Shown here one piece after another: positions 1 through 9,799 of a DNA stretch of 46,711 nucleotides. Within the stretch, counting starts at the first letter, position 1; each line of letters opens with the position of its first letter. Made by a program: the position numbers and the translations under genes. The stretch comes from Methanobacteriota archaeon (GTDB taxonomy: Archaea; Thermoplasmatota; Poseidoniia; Poseidoniales; Thalassarchaeaceae): positions 35,143 to 81,853 of the forward strand of contig PBMR01000007.1 in the NCBI GenBank assembly GCA_002722735.1, read 5' to 3'. The notes under the pieces were generated by a model. It was not told where the DNA came from and made no database searches. It saw only the letters and a program-made list of their open reading frames with translations.

Positions 1-62
1 CGCTTCCTGATCGGAGGGCATCACGCGTCACCTTTCAAGTGGTGAAGCGTTGGCGACGATAC

Positions 63-857
63 ATGGCCGAAACGCTCTCCGAGCGCCTCGAGCGCCTCCT
101 GCCCGGCGGCAGGGGGGTATGGGTTCCGATGGACCACGGCGCCTCAAGGTATCCAGAAGCCGGCTTGGGGGATACGGACGCTGCCGTTGACGCTGCCATA
201 GCCGGCGGCGCAGACGCCGTCGTCCTCCAGAAGGGGGCTGTCAGCCACCACGTCGAACGAACGGGCTGGGGGGGCTTTGTATGCCACGTCTCTGCTTCCA
301 CTGTCCACGGTGGCTCGCGCTCCCAAGACAAGGTCAGCGTGGCTACAGCCGGAGAGTGCCTCTCGCGCGGAGCCTCAGGCCTCTCAGCCCAAATTAACCT
401 CGGAGAGGATGCTGAGGCAGACATGATCGAGCGCATGGGCTCACTGACCTCTGATGCGCATCCCCTCGGACTTCCAGTCCTGGGGATGGCATACCCTCGT
501 GGCCCCAACCTCGTGCTCGACCCGACCGACTCCACCCATGGCATCGCCCATGCTGTCCGCTTGGCATGGGAACTGGGATGTCATATCGCAAAGGTCCCGT
601 GGACCGGCTCTCCAGAGTCATTCTCCGTCGTCGTATCTGCCGCGCCGATTCCGGTCCTCATCGCTGGTGGGCCTAGGGGCGCAGACTTCACTGGGCTATT
701 GGGCATCGTCGAGCAGGCGATGGGCGCAGGCGGAGCCGGGGTCTGCATTGGGCGCCAGGTATTCGGAGCCGAGGATCCTGCAGCCCATGTCAGGGCTCTC
801 AGCTCGATAGTCCACAATGGGGAAAGCGCATCCGAAGCAGCGAGTCATCTGGGGTGA
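63..857 (+). CDS. aroA': 2-amino-3,7-dideoxy-D-threo-hept-6-ulosonate (ADH) synthase, class I aldolase family
   Basis: Likely condenses L-aspartate semialdehyde with a deoxy-ketohexose phosphate, the first step of the archaeal route to 3-dehydroquinate. It is 264 aa, the usual size for this family. Visible are the N-terminal PMDHG motif (Asp24), a Tyr in AYPRG (Tyr144) and a Schiff-base Lys in HIAKVPWTG (Lys177), matching the aldolase residues of the Methanocaldococcus enzyme. The ATG at 63 aligns with family N-termini; an in-frame GTG at 39 is an alternative and would add eight residues. It is the first gene of a tightly packed operon with DHQ synthase II, its partner enzyme, which makes this assignment much more likely than a plain fructose-bisphosphate aldolase. 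Confidence 0.88.
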   Translation: MAETLSERLERLLPGGRGVWVPMDHGASRYPEAGLGDTDAAVDAAIAGGADAVVLQKGAVSHHVERTGWGGFVCHVSASTVHGGSRSQDKVSVATAGECLSRGASGLSAQINLGEDAEADMIERMGSLTSDAHPLGLPVLGMAYPRGPNLVLDPTDSTHGIAHAVRLAWELGCHIAKVPWTGSPESFSVVVSAAPIPVLIAGGPRGADFTGLLGIVEQAMGAGGAGVCIGRQVFGAEDPAAHVRALSSIVHNGESASEAASHLG

Positions 858-861
858 ACAA

Positions 862-1797
862 GTGGAACTCTGGCTCGATGCTTCAATCGCTGGGCAGGAA
901 GTGATGAATGGTGCCAGCCGTATCTGGAAAGGCAGGGCTCACGACGTAGCAGAGGTGGCACTAGACGATTTCCGGTCCCAAGAAGAGGCACTCTCACTCA
1001 TTGGCATGGTTCCGTGGGTATTGGTCAGATGCTCGGATTGGACGATGATACCCCTTGAGAACCTCGTTGCGGCATCCAGAGGCAGTGGTACTAGGATAGC
1101 TGCTGCGATTGCCAACGAGACCGATCTCACTGGTGCCGCCTTCGCCCTCGATCATGGGGTTGACGCGATACTCGTAGCAGACGACCTATGGGGGCCAGCT
1201 AGCGAGGTGGCGGGACTGCCGGGGGCCTCCAAAGACACCCCCCACTCGCCCCCCGCGAAAATCTCCACAGCCGAAATCACCTCGATTGAGAGTGGAGGAA
1301 TCGGCGAGAGGACCTGCATCGACCTGACGCAGAGACTGGACGATGGCGAAGGCATGGCCATCGGTTCTGTTTCTGGATTGCTATGCTTGGTTCATGGCGA
1401 GACCGTCCCCAGTGACTACGTCCCCACTAGGCCGTTCAGGATCAATGCGGGAGCTGTCCACTCGTACGCTCTCATGGCTGACGGCTCGACCAAATACCTC
1501 AGCGAACTCAGCGCTGGCGATGATGTAGCCATCGTATTGCCCGATGGTTCGCAGAGGCCGGCTACCATAGGCCGCCTCAAGATTGAGCGTCGGCCATTCC
1601 TCCTGATCAGATACCTCTCGCAAGAATACGAGGGACAGATCATCGCCCAACAAGCCGAGACAGTACGCCTAGTGACTCCGGGTGGTGGATATATATCAGT
1701 CACCGATGCCGCTGCTGGGGATGAGATTTCCGTTCTGAGCGACCTGCGAATGAGGCACATGGGACTCGCACTCGAAGGGGGGACGATTGAGAGATGA
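862..1797 (+). CDS. aroB': 3-dehydroquinate synthase II (archaeal type)
   Basis: NAD-dependent oxidative deamination and cyclisation of ADH to 3-dehydroquinate, the second step of the archaeal shikimate entry. The protein is 311 aa from GTG 862. The family hallmark GAVHSY is at residues 197-202, followed by a small beta domain with TKYLSELSAGD. I chose GTG 862 because VELWLDAS aligns with the start of family members and GGGGTGA (851-857) lies just upstream; an in-frame ATG at 817 would overlap the preceding gene by 41 nt and add fifteen residues unlike the family. It follows the ADH synthase stop by 4 nt and its own stop overlaps the next start (ATGA), so translation is probably coupled. Confidence 0.88.
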   Translation: MELWLDASIAGQEVMNGASRIWKGRAHDVAEVALDDFRSQEEALSLIGMVPWVLVRCSDWTMIPLENLVAASRGSGTRIAAAIANETDLTGAAFALDHGVDAILVADDLWGPASEVAGLPGASKDTPHSPPAKISTAEITSIESGGIGERTCIDLTQRLDDGEGMAIGSVSGLLCLVHGETVPSDYVPTRPFRINAGAVHSYALMADGSTKYLSELSAGDDVAIVLPDGSQRPATIGRLKIERRPFLLIRYLSQEYEGQIIAQQAETVRLVTPGGGYISVTDAAAGDEISVLSDLRMRHMGLALEGGTIER

Positions 1798-2651
1798 CCG
1801 TACTGGGGGTTGGAACTGCCAACGGAGGGGTCTCCATCCTCCACGCCCTTGGTTTGGGCAAGGGCTGTGCGGTGGGTGTGGATCTGCTGACTACCGTAAG
1901 TCTACTCGATGAGTCATGTGCAGTCGAGGATGACGACCACGGTTTGCTTGATTCCGTACTGGCATGCTGGCGCTTAGCCGGACTACCCTCTGCTGACTCG
2001 TACGGATGGATCGTCGATAGTGAACTTCCAATGGGTCAAGGTCTCAAGTCCAGCTCATCTCTAGCGTGTGCTGCTCTACGAGCGCTGAACGAGTCTTCGT
2101 GGGCCGGCCTATCTGACCACGAAATCGCAGATCTAGCTGTTGCTGCCCAGAGGAGGGCCAAGTGCACTCTCACAGGCAGTTTGGATGACGTCTGGGCTGC
2201 GCTCTGCCCTGGATGGAAGCTAGTCGATCCGGAACAGAAATCATCCGAGTCAGTATTGCTTGAGGGCGACATGGAACATGGCCTGATTGTCCTACTCGGG
2301 TTGCGTGGAGGGAGGAAGTCCAGAATCGAACCCGACTCGTTCAATCAGTACCATCAGCTCTTCGAAAGGGCCATGGCTTCTCTTGCCAGCGGTTCTCCAC
2401 TGGAGGCCCTGTCCGCCAATGGGATGGCGGTGGCCGCAGCGACCGACGACTTCGAAGCCCTTCGATTATGCAATCTTTGCATCGCCACCGGGGCCATAGC
2501 AGCCGGTATCAGTGGCTCTGGCCCGGCAATTGCTATTATCTGCTATCCCCAAGACTCACAGACCCTGATCTCAAACCTATCCGATGCTGGACTCGAAGTC
2601 ATATCAACAAGGTTCGTCACCTCGGAGACTATCAGCGAGGAGGTATTGTGA
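1794..2651 (+). CDS. aroK: Shikimate kinase, archaeal GHMP superfamily
   Basis: Phosphorylates shikimate to shikimate 3-phosphate; unrelated to the P-loop bacterial enzyme. It is 285 aa. The GHMP ATP-binding motif ELPMGQGLKSSSS is at residues 77-89, a conserved GSLDDVWAAL segment at about 128-137 corresponds to the substrate/catalytic Asp region, and a C-terminal glycine motif GISGSGPAIAI closes the fold. The start codon overlaps the DHQ synthase stop (ATGA at 1794-1797) and the stop overlaps the chorismate synthase ATG by one base. The dehydratase, shikimate dehydrogenase and EPSP synthase genes are not in the window and presumably lie upstream or elsewhere. Confidence 0.9.
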   Translation: MTVLGVGTANGGVSILHALGLGKGCAVGVDLLTTVSLLDESCAVEDDDHGLLDSVLACWRLAGLPSADSYGWIVDSELPMGQGLKSSSSLACAALRALNESSWAGLSDHEIADLAVAAQRRAKCTLTGSLDDVWAALCPGWKLVDPEQKSSESVLLEGDMEHGLIVLLGLRGGRKSRIEPDSFNQYHQLFERAMASLASGSPLEALSANGMAVAAATDDFEALRLCNLCIATGAIAAGISGSGPAIAIICYPQDSQTLISNLSDAGLEVISTRFVTSETISEEVL

Positions 2652-3757
2652 TGGGAATGACTCTGGGTGATCGGCTACGCGTGACCCTATTCGGCGAGAG
2701 CCATGGAACCTGCGTTGGAGCACTCGTCGAAGGAGTCCCTCCGGGTACTCTGATTGACCCAGCGACCCTAGCGAGTTACCTCGCATTGCGCAAACCTGGA
2801 CGAAGGGGGCTTACGACCCGTTCAGAATTGGACGATTGTGACATTCTATCTGGGATTTACGAGGGGAAGGCAACTGGCTGGCCCATCTTGATGATGGCAC
2901 GAAACTCGGACGCCCGCTCTTCGGATTACGAGTTCCTTCCTGATCATCCCAGACCCGGGCATTCCGATATGGTCGAGACCATCCGCTCTGGTGGTACGAA
3001 CGATCCCAGGGGCGGGGGTTCGCAGTCCGCTCGCTTGACCCTAGGCCTCGTGGCTGCCGGAAGTCAAGTACGAAGCATGCTGGACTCTGCTGGCTGGTCG
3101 TGCAACGCGCATTTGCACAGGATCGGTGAGATTGCCACTAGCCCGCTCTTCGAACTGGACCTAAACACGCCCTTGGATCCCGATAGTGACATGGGGCGAC
3201 TGAACTGCAGGGATCCTGAGGCTGCCTCTCTGATCTCCGACTATCTGGATTCCATCCGCAGGGATGGTGACTCCATAGGGTCAGTCGTCGAACTCCTGAT
3301 CGAAGGCCTCCCCGTCGGAGTCGGTGAGCCTTGGTTCGATGGCATCGAGCCAGCATTGGCGCGTGGTCTGATGGCGATTCCGGGTGCTCGTGCCGTAGAG
3401 TTCTCACATGGCTTCGAATCGTCCAGAATGCGGGGGTCGGAGCACAACGATGCATGGCTCCCGGGAGGTGAATCGCCCATTCCTACAGGGTCCGACACCG
3501 GTGATGCTGATGGGGCGCTGGGAGGACGTTCAACCGGAGCGCCTATCCGTGTGAGAGTCCACTTCAAGCCTCCGAGCAGCATTCCAAGAGAGCAGTTCAC
3601 ATTGCATCTTCCCAGCAATGAGGTACGTGCTCTCAAGGTTGGTGGCAGGCATGATCCCGTCATCGGGCCAAGGGCCGTTCCAGTGGTGGAGGCCGTTGCC
3701 ATGCTTGTGGTTTGCGACCTTGGTATGGTGGGCGGCTTCCTGGGCGATCAGGACTGA
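2651..3757 (+). CDS. aroC: Chorismate synthase
   Basis: Anti-1,4-elimination of phosphate from EPSP to give chorismate, dependent on reduced FMN. 368 aa from ATG 2651, which has an excellent ribosome binding site (GAGGAGGT at 2637-2644, 6 nt spacing) and shares a base with the kinase stop; the open frame extends upstream to 2468 but that part overlaps aroK in another frame. GESHG (15-19, catalytic His) and RPGHSD (101-106, second conserved His) are intact. The glycine signature reads DPRGGGSQSAR (118-128) where most enzymes have a Tyr in place of Pro and an Arg after GGG, so this is a divergent member. It converges with the gene on the minus strand, the ends overlapping by 10 nt. Confidence 0.92.
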   Translation: MGMTLGDRLRVTLFGESHGTCVGALVEGVPPGTLIDPATLASYLALRKPGRRGLTTRSELDDCDILSGIYEGKATGWPILMMARNSDARSSDYEFLPDHPRPGHSDMVETIRSGGTNDPRGGGSQSARLTLGLVAAGSQVRSMLDSAGWSCNAHLHRIGEIATSPLFELDLNTPLDPDSDMGRLNCRDPEAASLISDYLDSIRRDGDSIGSVVELLIEGLPVGVGEPWFDGIEPALARGLMAIPGARAVEFSHGFESSRMRGSEHNDAWLPGGESPIPTGSDTGDADGALGGRSTGAPIRVRVHFKPPSSIPREQFTLHLPSNEVRALKVGGRHDPVIGPRAVPVVEAVAMLVVCDLGMVGGFLGDQD

Positions 3758-4680
3758 CGTTCGAGATACTGCTGAATCTTGAGTGGCAGGTTGATTGCGA
3801 ACATGGATGCGATTATCATGAAGACCAGAATCGTTCCCAAAGCAACCCCGTAGACACTAGTCAGCTCGACACTCTCCTTCAGCCTGTTTGCCGCTACTTG
3901 GTCGAAAATGCCCACGAAGGCCGGTACGATGAGGTTGATGAAGAGGGTCAGCATCGCCACGAATCCTGCAATCGTAGGTGTGATGCCCAGAGCTCGACTG
4001 TATCTGCCCGAGATCTTGTTGACGTTCATCACGTATACCTCCCCAGTTCGGATGGAGGTATCCAGAATGGAGAATCTGATGATCCCACTGGAGATCTCGA
4101 TGTACATGACTAGGAAGATGGCATAGAGAATCAGGAGAATCTTCTGTACAACCTCTCCCTCGGGCAGGAAGCTCAAGCCAAACTCAACCTTGCTCCCAGC
4201 GAACCTGATGGTTACGACGATGAGTGCGATGTACGACGCCAGCATCGCACGTTGATCACGCTGGAATATCCCATAGAATCCTCCAACCAGACCAATCAGT
4301 ATGAGCCCCAGATGAAATACCATGCCCAATACATCCATCCCGACGATGTTCGAGACGGCGAACCATGCGGTCCCGGACACAGGAGTAAGCATGAATGTAA
4401 GGAAGCAGAGGATCAGAAGGGCAGCCGAGGACCATACTTGCAGTGAGACAACCATCCTGTCGGGTGCTAGAAAATCCCTCTTCGCCACCACCGGTCCACC
4501 GAAGATGGTCTCGACCCAGCTTGGTACGAGTACTTCGGGAACGGCGTCTTCGGGTATGTCCGTGCTCTTCTTTAGTGTGCCAGCGGCCTTTCTACGACTG
4601 GGGGCTGAAGACCGGACCACTTTGCCCTCGTATAGGTTAGAGGTATCCACAGGTCCCTTGCCTTCGACCTCCTCTGCCAT
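3748..4680 (-). CDS. Polytopic membrane protein of MoxR/DUF58 operon, function unknown
   Basis: 310 aa with a charged, soluble N-terminus of about 75 residues followed by roughly six hydrophobic segments (about 77-98, 116-138, 144-161, 179-200, 233-257, 275-298). I recognise no named family. It begins 9 nt after the DUF58 stop, so it is almost certainly the last gene of the operon running DUF4350, moxR, DUF58, this gene. In such operons the membrane partners usually anchor or receive the action of a MoxR chaperone; any such role here is inferred from position only. Its 3' end overlaps aroC on the other strand by 10 nt, leaving no room for a separate terminator. Confidence 0.82.
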   Translation of the reverse strand: MAEEVEGKGPVDTSNLYEGKVVRSSAPSRRKAAGTLKKSTDIPEDAVPEVLVPSWVETIFGGPVVAKRDFLAPDRMVVSLQVWSSAALLILCFLTFMLTPVSGTAWFAVSNIVGMDVLGMVFHLGLILIGLVGGFYGIFQRDQRAMLASYIALIVVTIRFAGSKVEFGLSFLPEGEVVQKILLILYAIFLVMYIEISSGIIRFSILDTSIRTGEVYVMNVNKISGRYSRALGITPTIAGFVAMLTLFINLIVPAFVGIFDQVAANRLKESVELTSVYGVALGTILVFMIIASMFAINLPLKIQQYLERQS

Positions 4681-4689
4681 TATCCCACC

Positions 4690-6009
4690 TCAGAATCCCC
4701 TTGCACCTGCGAGTGCTGTGTACAGAAGCATGTCCGGCTCCCAATCCATCACATACGCCCCCAATCCGCGAAGCTCGGTCATCAGGATGTCACGCTCGGT
4801 CTTGAGGACCTCATAACCCGTCCTGTCGAGCCTCCTAGCATCGAACTCGAACTCGAGGCTGCTAGGGGAGAGGATTGTGACCTCGAAACTCCTAGCCCTG
4901 AGGTCACGCACCGCATCTACGATAGTAGGGTCGTCCTCGAGGGGCGAGAGGATGATGATAGGGCTGCCCCGGTGGATATGGGGCATGATTCGATTGGTGA
5001 CAATCTTGAGCGGAGTGTTTCCCTTAGCCATGGCACCGGCTAGTTTTGTCAGAAGTATGTACAACTGCTTCTTGCCGGTGTCCCTGTCGACTGAAACTAT
5101 CTCGTCTCCATAAACCACCAGTCCGACGGAGTCACGTCGAGAGAGGAAGTACTGGGCGAGACTCGCTGCGGCTCGGGTGCTGTAGACGAGCGAGTTTCGG
5201 CTGACTGGGCCGGTCTCACTCACCTCTCTGCTGTCGACGATGAGAATCACGTCACTGACTGCGTCTCGTTCGAACTCATTCACCATCATCTTCCCATCCT
5301 GCCGAGCTGTAGCTTTCCAGTTGATCTTCCTCATCGGATCCCCAGGGAGGTACTCCCTGAGGTTGTAGAAGTTCGATCCTTCACCGGGGTTCCTGATGTT
5401 CACAGCTCCGGTGAAAATTTTCGGGACCCTGCTTTTGATCATCGCATCCTTGATGTCTTCCATCTTGGGGAATACGAGGAAGTCATCGTAGAGTTGTATC
5501 TCACGCTCGTTGTGGAACAGCCCGAACTCATCTTGGACTCTGATGCAAACTGGACCAATGGTGTAGAAACCCCTGAGTGGGGCCTCGATGGTATAGGAGA
5601 TTTCGGTCTCCCTCTGGGGGCCTATCTCCATCAGCACGTAGTTAGCACCCTTCTTTATTCTCATAACCTCGGGCACGCGATCGCGCAACTCTAGGACCTT
5701 GGAGATGTTTGAGCGATTCTGCAATCGCAGTGTTACATCGATCTCCCCATCCTCAAAGACGCGAGCAGCCGATATCTTGCGCAGGGCGGCGATGTTCTGG
5801 AGTTGGATCCCCTCGTCTATTTTCGAGTCCTCGATCCTCCTCCCGGTAGAGGAGACGTCGCCGTGGGCAGTCCTCATCGCAGCCCATGTAAGGAATGAGA
5901 GAAGTACGACAGCGACGGTAACCAATTGCTGGTTACGCAGAACGAGGCCCAAGAGGTACATGGCGATCGACAGCGATGCGAACATCGCTGACTTCCTGCT
6001 CCATGCCAT
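4690..6009 (-). CDS. DUF58 domain protein (vWA-like), MoxR partner
   Basis: 439 aa. Two N-terminal hydrophobic segments (about 7-45) anchor it; an immunoglobulin-like region follows, then the DUF58 signature GEGSNFYNLREYLPGDP with RKINWKATAR (about 209-236). VILIVDSRE (254-262) marks a von Willebrand A-like fold with a partial MIDAS. DUF58 proteins are nearly always encoded beside MoxR AAA+ ATPases and are thought to be matured by or work with them at the membrane. The start lies 25 nt past the moxR stop and the downstream membrane protein starts 9 nt after this stop. No transglutaminase-like gene, often present in such operons, is seen here. Confidence 0.9.
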   Translation of the reverse strand: MAWSRKSAMFASLSIAMYLLGLVLRNQQLVTVAVVLLSFLTWAAMRTAHGDVSSTGRRIEDSKIDEGIQLQNIAALRKISAARVFEDGEIDVTLRLQNRSNISKVLELRDRVPEVMRIKKGANYVLMEIGPQRETEISYTIEAPLRGFYTIGPVCIRVQDEFGLFHNEREIQLYDDFLVFPKMEDIKDAMIKSRVPKIFTGAVNIRNPGEGSNFYNLREYLPGDPMRKINWKATARQDGKMMVNEFERDAVSDVILIVDSREVSETGPVSRNSLVYSTRAAASLAQYFLSRRDSVGLVVYGDEIVSVDRDTGKKQLYILLTKLAGAMAKGNTPLKIVTNRIMPHIHRGSPIIILSPLEDDPTIVDAVRDLRARSFEVTILSPSSLEFEFDARRLDRTGYEVLKTERDILMTELRGLGAYVMDWEPDMLLYTALAGARGF

Positions 6010-6034
6010 TGCTCCCTACTCCCGAATGGACTCC

Positions 6035-7090
<1,056 letters not shown>

Positions 7091-7106
7091 TTTCGCCTCT
7101 CCATTG

Positions 7107-8717
7107 TCAGTTTTCCTTTCCCCATCGCCTAATGGCCTGCATGAGCCTGCGCAACTCTTGGGGCGAGTACGTGCGGCTTTGGCTATAAGCCAATTCCACA
7201 AGGCGGGGGTCCCCGATTAACGCCTGAACTTCAGGCGGAGGCTTTGCTGCCATCTGATCACGAGTAAGATCGTTTTGGACCCTTATCTTGGTGAAAAGGG
7301 CCTGTTGAACTCGTTTACGATAGGTACTGGGATCGAGTTTGTTGGGTCTCCTGTTGAATCTAGTTAGATCAAAAACGTGCCTCCAGTTCTCCTTTTCAGG
7401 CACAACCATCATCGCTACGAGGAGCAGGAGGCCCACATTCAGCACGACGAGCCACTTTAGGAACTCGTTCGATGTCAACAGGACTACAGTCCCCATCGTC
7501 TCCACGAATGGTGCCGAGACCACCCCAGTAACATGACGGCTCTCGTCGAAAACAACCTGAAAGTTTGACTTGTCACCAGGGGAACCGCCCTGTCTCACCT
7601 GAGCAGAGAGGTTGACGTTATCGAATTCCATCATGTCATAGACCAGGAGGCTGAAGTATCGCTCATTACCACTCCACTCGTTGTTGTTCAGAATCTCCTT
7701 GGTCCAGCAATTGTTCAGAGTGTAGTCTCCCACGGATTTACAATCCGTGCTGAGACCTTCTTCCTCAGCAACATCGAGAGACCACAGGAGATTCGAGAAC
7801 ACCTCCTCGTCAGACACGAAAACTATGCTACCGGTGACTTCGAGTTCTCCCAATCCGGTTGAGAATGCCCCCCTCTCCTCGATTGGCAACTCGTCAAATA
7901 CCTCGATTCCCGGGTAGTCGAACCTCATTACCAGCCGCAAGTCGCCGGGAGCCGGGTTCAGTGGGTCCGTGCCGTCGCCACTGCCCACAACGTCGATGAA
8001 CGCCGATGTGGACGCCTTGCCCAAGGTCATAATCTTGCGATGACCGGGGTCCTCGGTATCACGGAGCAGTGGCTCGAACCTCAGACCTGTGGGGGACCTG
8101 AACATTAATGGGATGCGGCAGTCGATTGGGTTGTAGTTCTCGATTTGGAAGGCCGTGCAACCCTGCATCATCGCACCAGGGGACATCTTGTCGATGTCTT
8201 GCATTACAGATGAGGCGCTCCAGACGTTCTTCCACGATATCGTGGGTGTCTGACCTAGTTGGTCATGAACCACCCAATGCTGCTTCTCGTCCAGCATCGG
8301 GTCGTTGAAGAAAGTGACCCCGAACTTGTTGGCGAGCCTATTCGCGTTGGTGTTGTCAGCGGCCACGATGACCTTGCCACCCCGCTCTGTGACGAACTTG
8401 TAGATCTCATCTGCCTCGGTATCGTCAATGGGCTTTTCCGGCCCTATGATTGCGAGCAGTGTCCTATGGGGGTCCTTCCAGTCGTTCACCAGCATGGGTG
8501 TGGACATTGTGTTCGCAACGAAGTAGCGCTCTTCCTCTGAGAGCGTGTCTCTCATGTCGGACACTTGGTAGAGCTCCTCAACTTCGTAGGCAGAGTAGGC
8601 CGTGTCCTTGCCCATGACGAATAGCATTGGAAGCAGAAGTAACAATGCTGAGGTCACCGCCAGCGACGAGATGATGTAACGGTTGAACCGACCCTCCTCT
8701 TCTTTGTTGTCAGACAT
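7107..8717 (-). CDS. Membrane-anchored DUF4350-like protein
   Basis: 536 aa. A transmembrane segment near residues 14-35 is followed by a long extracytoplasmic region with a GATase-like beginning (LLAIIGPEK, then KVIVAADNTNANRLANKFGV), the pattern of DUF4350 proteins that accompany MoxR/DUF58. A second hydrophobic span lies at about 423-445, then a cytoplasmic tail rich in Arg/Lys/Gln that ends with a short helical stretch. It is the first gene of the operon and 134 nt separate it from the previous minus-strand gene. Function is not established for the family; the domain may bind a ligand or partner outside the cell. Confidence 0.85.
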   Translation of the reverse strand: MSDNKEEEGRFNRYIISSLAVTSALLLLLPMLFVMGKDTAYSAYEVEELYQVSDMRDTLSEEERYFVANTMSTPMLVNDWKDPHRTLLAIIGPEKPIDDTEADEIYKFVTERGGKVIVAADNTNANRLANKFGVTFFNDPMLDEKQHWVVHDQLGQTPTISWKNVWSASSVMQDIDKMSPGAMMQGCTAFQIENYNPIDCRIPLMFRSPTGLRFEPLLRDTEDPGHRKIMTLGKASTSAFIDVVGSGDGTDPLNPAPGDLRLVMRFDYPGIEVFDELPIEERGAFSTGLGELEVTGSIVFVSDEEVFSNLLWSLDVAEEEGLSTDCKSVGDYTLNNCWTKEILNNNEWSGNERYFSLLVYDMMEFDNVNLSAQVRQGGSPGDKSNFQVVFDESRHVTGVVSAPFVETMGTVVLLTSNEFLKWLVVLNVGLLLLVAMMVVPEKENWRHVFDLTRFNRRPNKLDPSTYRKRVQQALFTKIRVQNDLTRDQMAAKPPPEVQALIGDPRLVELAYSQSRTYSPQELRRLMQAIRRWGKEN

Positions 8718-8738
8718 TGTACCAACAATCCCAGTTCA

Positions 8739-8800
8739 GTGAGGGCAATAACTCACCAATAGCATCAGTCGCGACCAATGAATCACGGTTATATGTTGCT
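8739..8800 (-). promoter_or_regulatory. Probable promoter and 5' UTR of the DUF4350-moxR operon
   Basis: The 134-nt gap 8718-8851 holds a TATA-like element (CATATAACC on the minus strand, 8787-8795). A start of transcription about 26 nt further would leave a leader of roughly 45-50 nt before ATG 8717. A 5-bp inverted repeat (GTGAG 8739-8743 with CTCAC 8752-8756) would fall in that leader. No Shine-Dalgarno is seen before ATG 8717. Prediction from sequence only. Confidence 0.4.
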
Positions 8801-8851
8801 GAGTAAAGTGCGTTCCCATTGCCACCAAAGTAGCCGCAGCCTCTTTTTTAC

Positions 8852-9799
8852 CTAGTTTCGTGGTCGCTTGGAGGTCTGAGGCAGGGCCGCGATGAACCCG
8901 AGGAGTGATATTAGCAACCCGGGGGCTGGAAGGTTGGAGCTTAGAACCTCCTCGGGGTCATCTGGATCGTCTTCCTCTGGAACCCCCTCATTTGTTGGTG
9001 GGGGCTCTACAGAGACTCGCACTTCATCACTCACTACAACCGATTCACCAGAGTTCATGGCCCCGTTGGAAGAGATTGTCACCGTGATGTCGCAGTGCCG
9101 TTTGGGGTGGCTCTGTGATGCCATGACCTTCAGATTGGCCTGTTTGGCCTTTCCAGGCATTATGTTGCCCATCATCAGCTCATCGAGGCCATTATCAGCG
9201 GTGAGAAGGGGGCAGTCGTCAGAGACTTCGACGTCCCCCACCTTGTCTTGGACGTTCCCTGTGTTGGTGACAGATACCCTTAGGATTGTATCCGTACCAG
9301 CATTCATTGGGCCAATAGGGTCATCGACGTCAATGCTCAAGTCATAGATCGTGGGAATGACGAGATCCCCCTCCTCACTCTGCTGTGTGTTGAGTGGATC
9401 AGGGATGCCCTGCCGCGCAATGACCGTCGCTGTAATGGAGAACGAATCCTCCTGCCTCGCTTCGAAGTTGAACACGTCGATATCACTCACCTTTAGGTCG
9501 AACGTCTCGTTCGACCCGGCGGCGACGGTGGCACTCTCGGGTGCATCATGCCCCCCCTCGAAGGGGATTTCGTACTCAAATTCCAATTCTATTTCCACTA
9601 GTCCGGAGTTCTCTACAAAGAACTCGACCCAAATGGTGCCATCCCTGGAGATTTCGAAAGGCGTCTCCGCATCATCCCCGAGGTATATTATCCCTAGATC
9701 CCATGCGTCGAGATCCTGCCCCATTAGAGGACTTGCTGGAACCAGAAGGGCAAGTATTGCCACCGAAAGCAACAGCGAGCGTGCGCTTCGCTCCATCAC
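8852..9799 (-). CDS. Secreted, C-terminally anchored Asp/Glu-rich beta-sandwich protein (CARDB-like)
   Basis: 315 aa with an N-terminal signal peptide (about 1-27, cleavage probably after SPLMG) and two or three beta-rich repeats of the kind seen in CARDB/NEW3 domains (for example VSVTNTGNVQDKVGDVEVSDDC). The C-terminus is an acidic Pro-rich stalk, then PAPGLLISLLGFIAALP and a basic tail, which resembles archaeal PGF-CTERM sorting signals though with PGL rather than PGF. Its ATG overlaps the FAD-subunit stop by 4 nt, so it is translationally coupled to the molybdenum hydroxylase genes; an extracellular adhesin or substrate-binding role linked to that enzyme is an inference. Confidence 0.82.
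   Translation of the reverse strand: MMERSARSLLLSVAILALLVPASPLMGQDLDAWDLGIIYLGDDAETPFEISRDGTIWVEFFVENSGLVEIELEFEYEIPFEGGHDAPESATVAAGSNETFDLKVSDIDVFNFEARQEDSFSITATVIARQGIPDPLNTQQSEEGDLVIPTIYDLSIDVDDPIGPMNAGTDTILRVSVTNTGNVQDKVGDVEVSDDCPLLTADNGLDELMMGNIMPGKAKQANLKVMASQSHPKRHCDITVTISSNGAMNSGESVVVSDEVRVSVEPPPTNEGVPEEDDPDDPEEVLSSNLPAPGLLISLLGFIAALPQTSKRPRN

Noticed and set aside
1-45. Possible tail of an upstream gene (14 codons ending at TGA 43-45)
   Set aside because: Too short to identify and other frames are also open; position 1 is an arbitrary edge.
2468-2650. N-terminal extension of chorismate synthase
   Set aside because: Lies inside aroK in another frame; the strong ribosome binding site and family alignment place the start at 2651.
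8815-8865. T-rich run as a terminator
   Set aside because: The run is on the plus strand and reads as A in the transcript of the minus-strand gene, so it does not act as a terminator for it.
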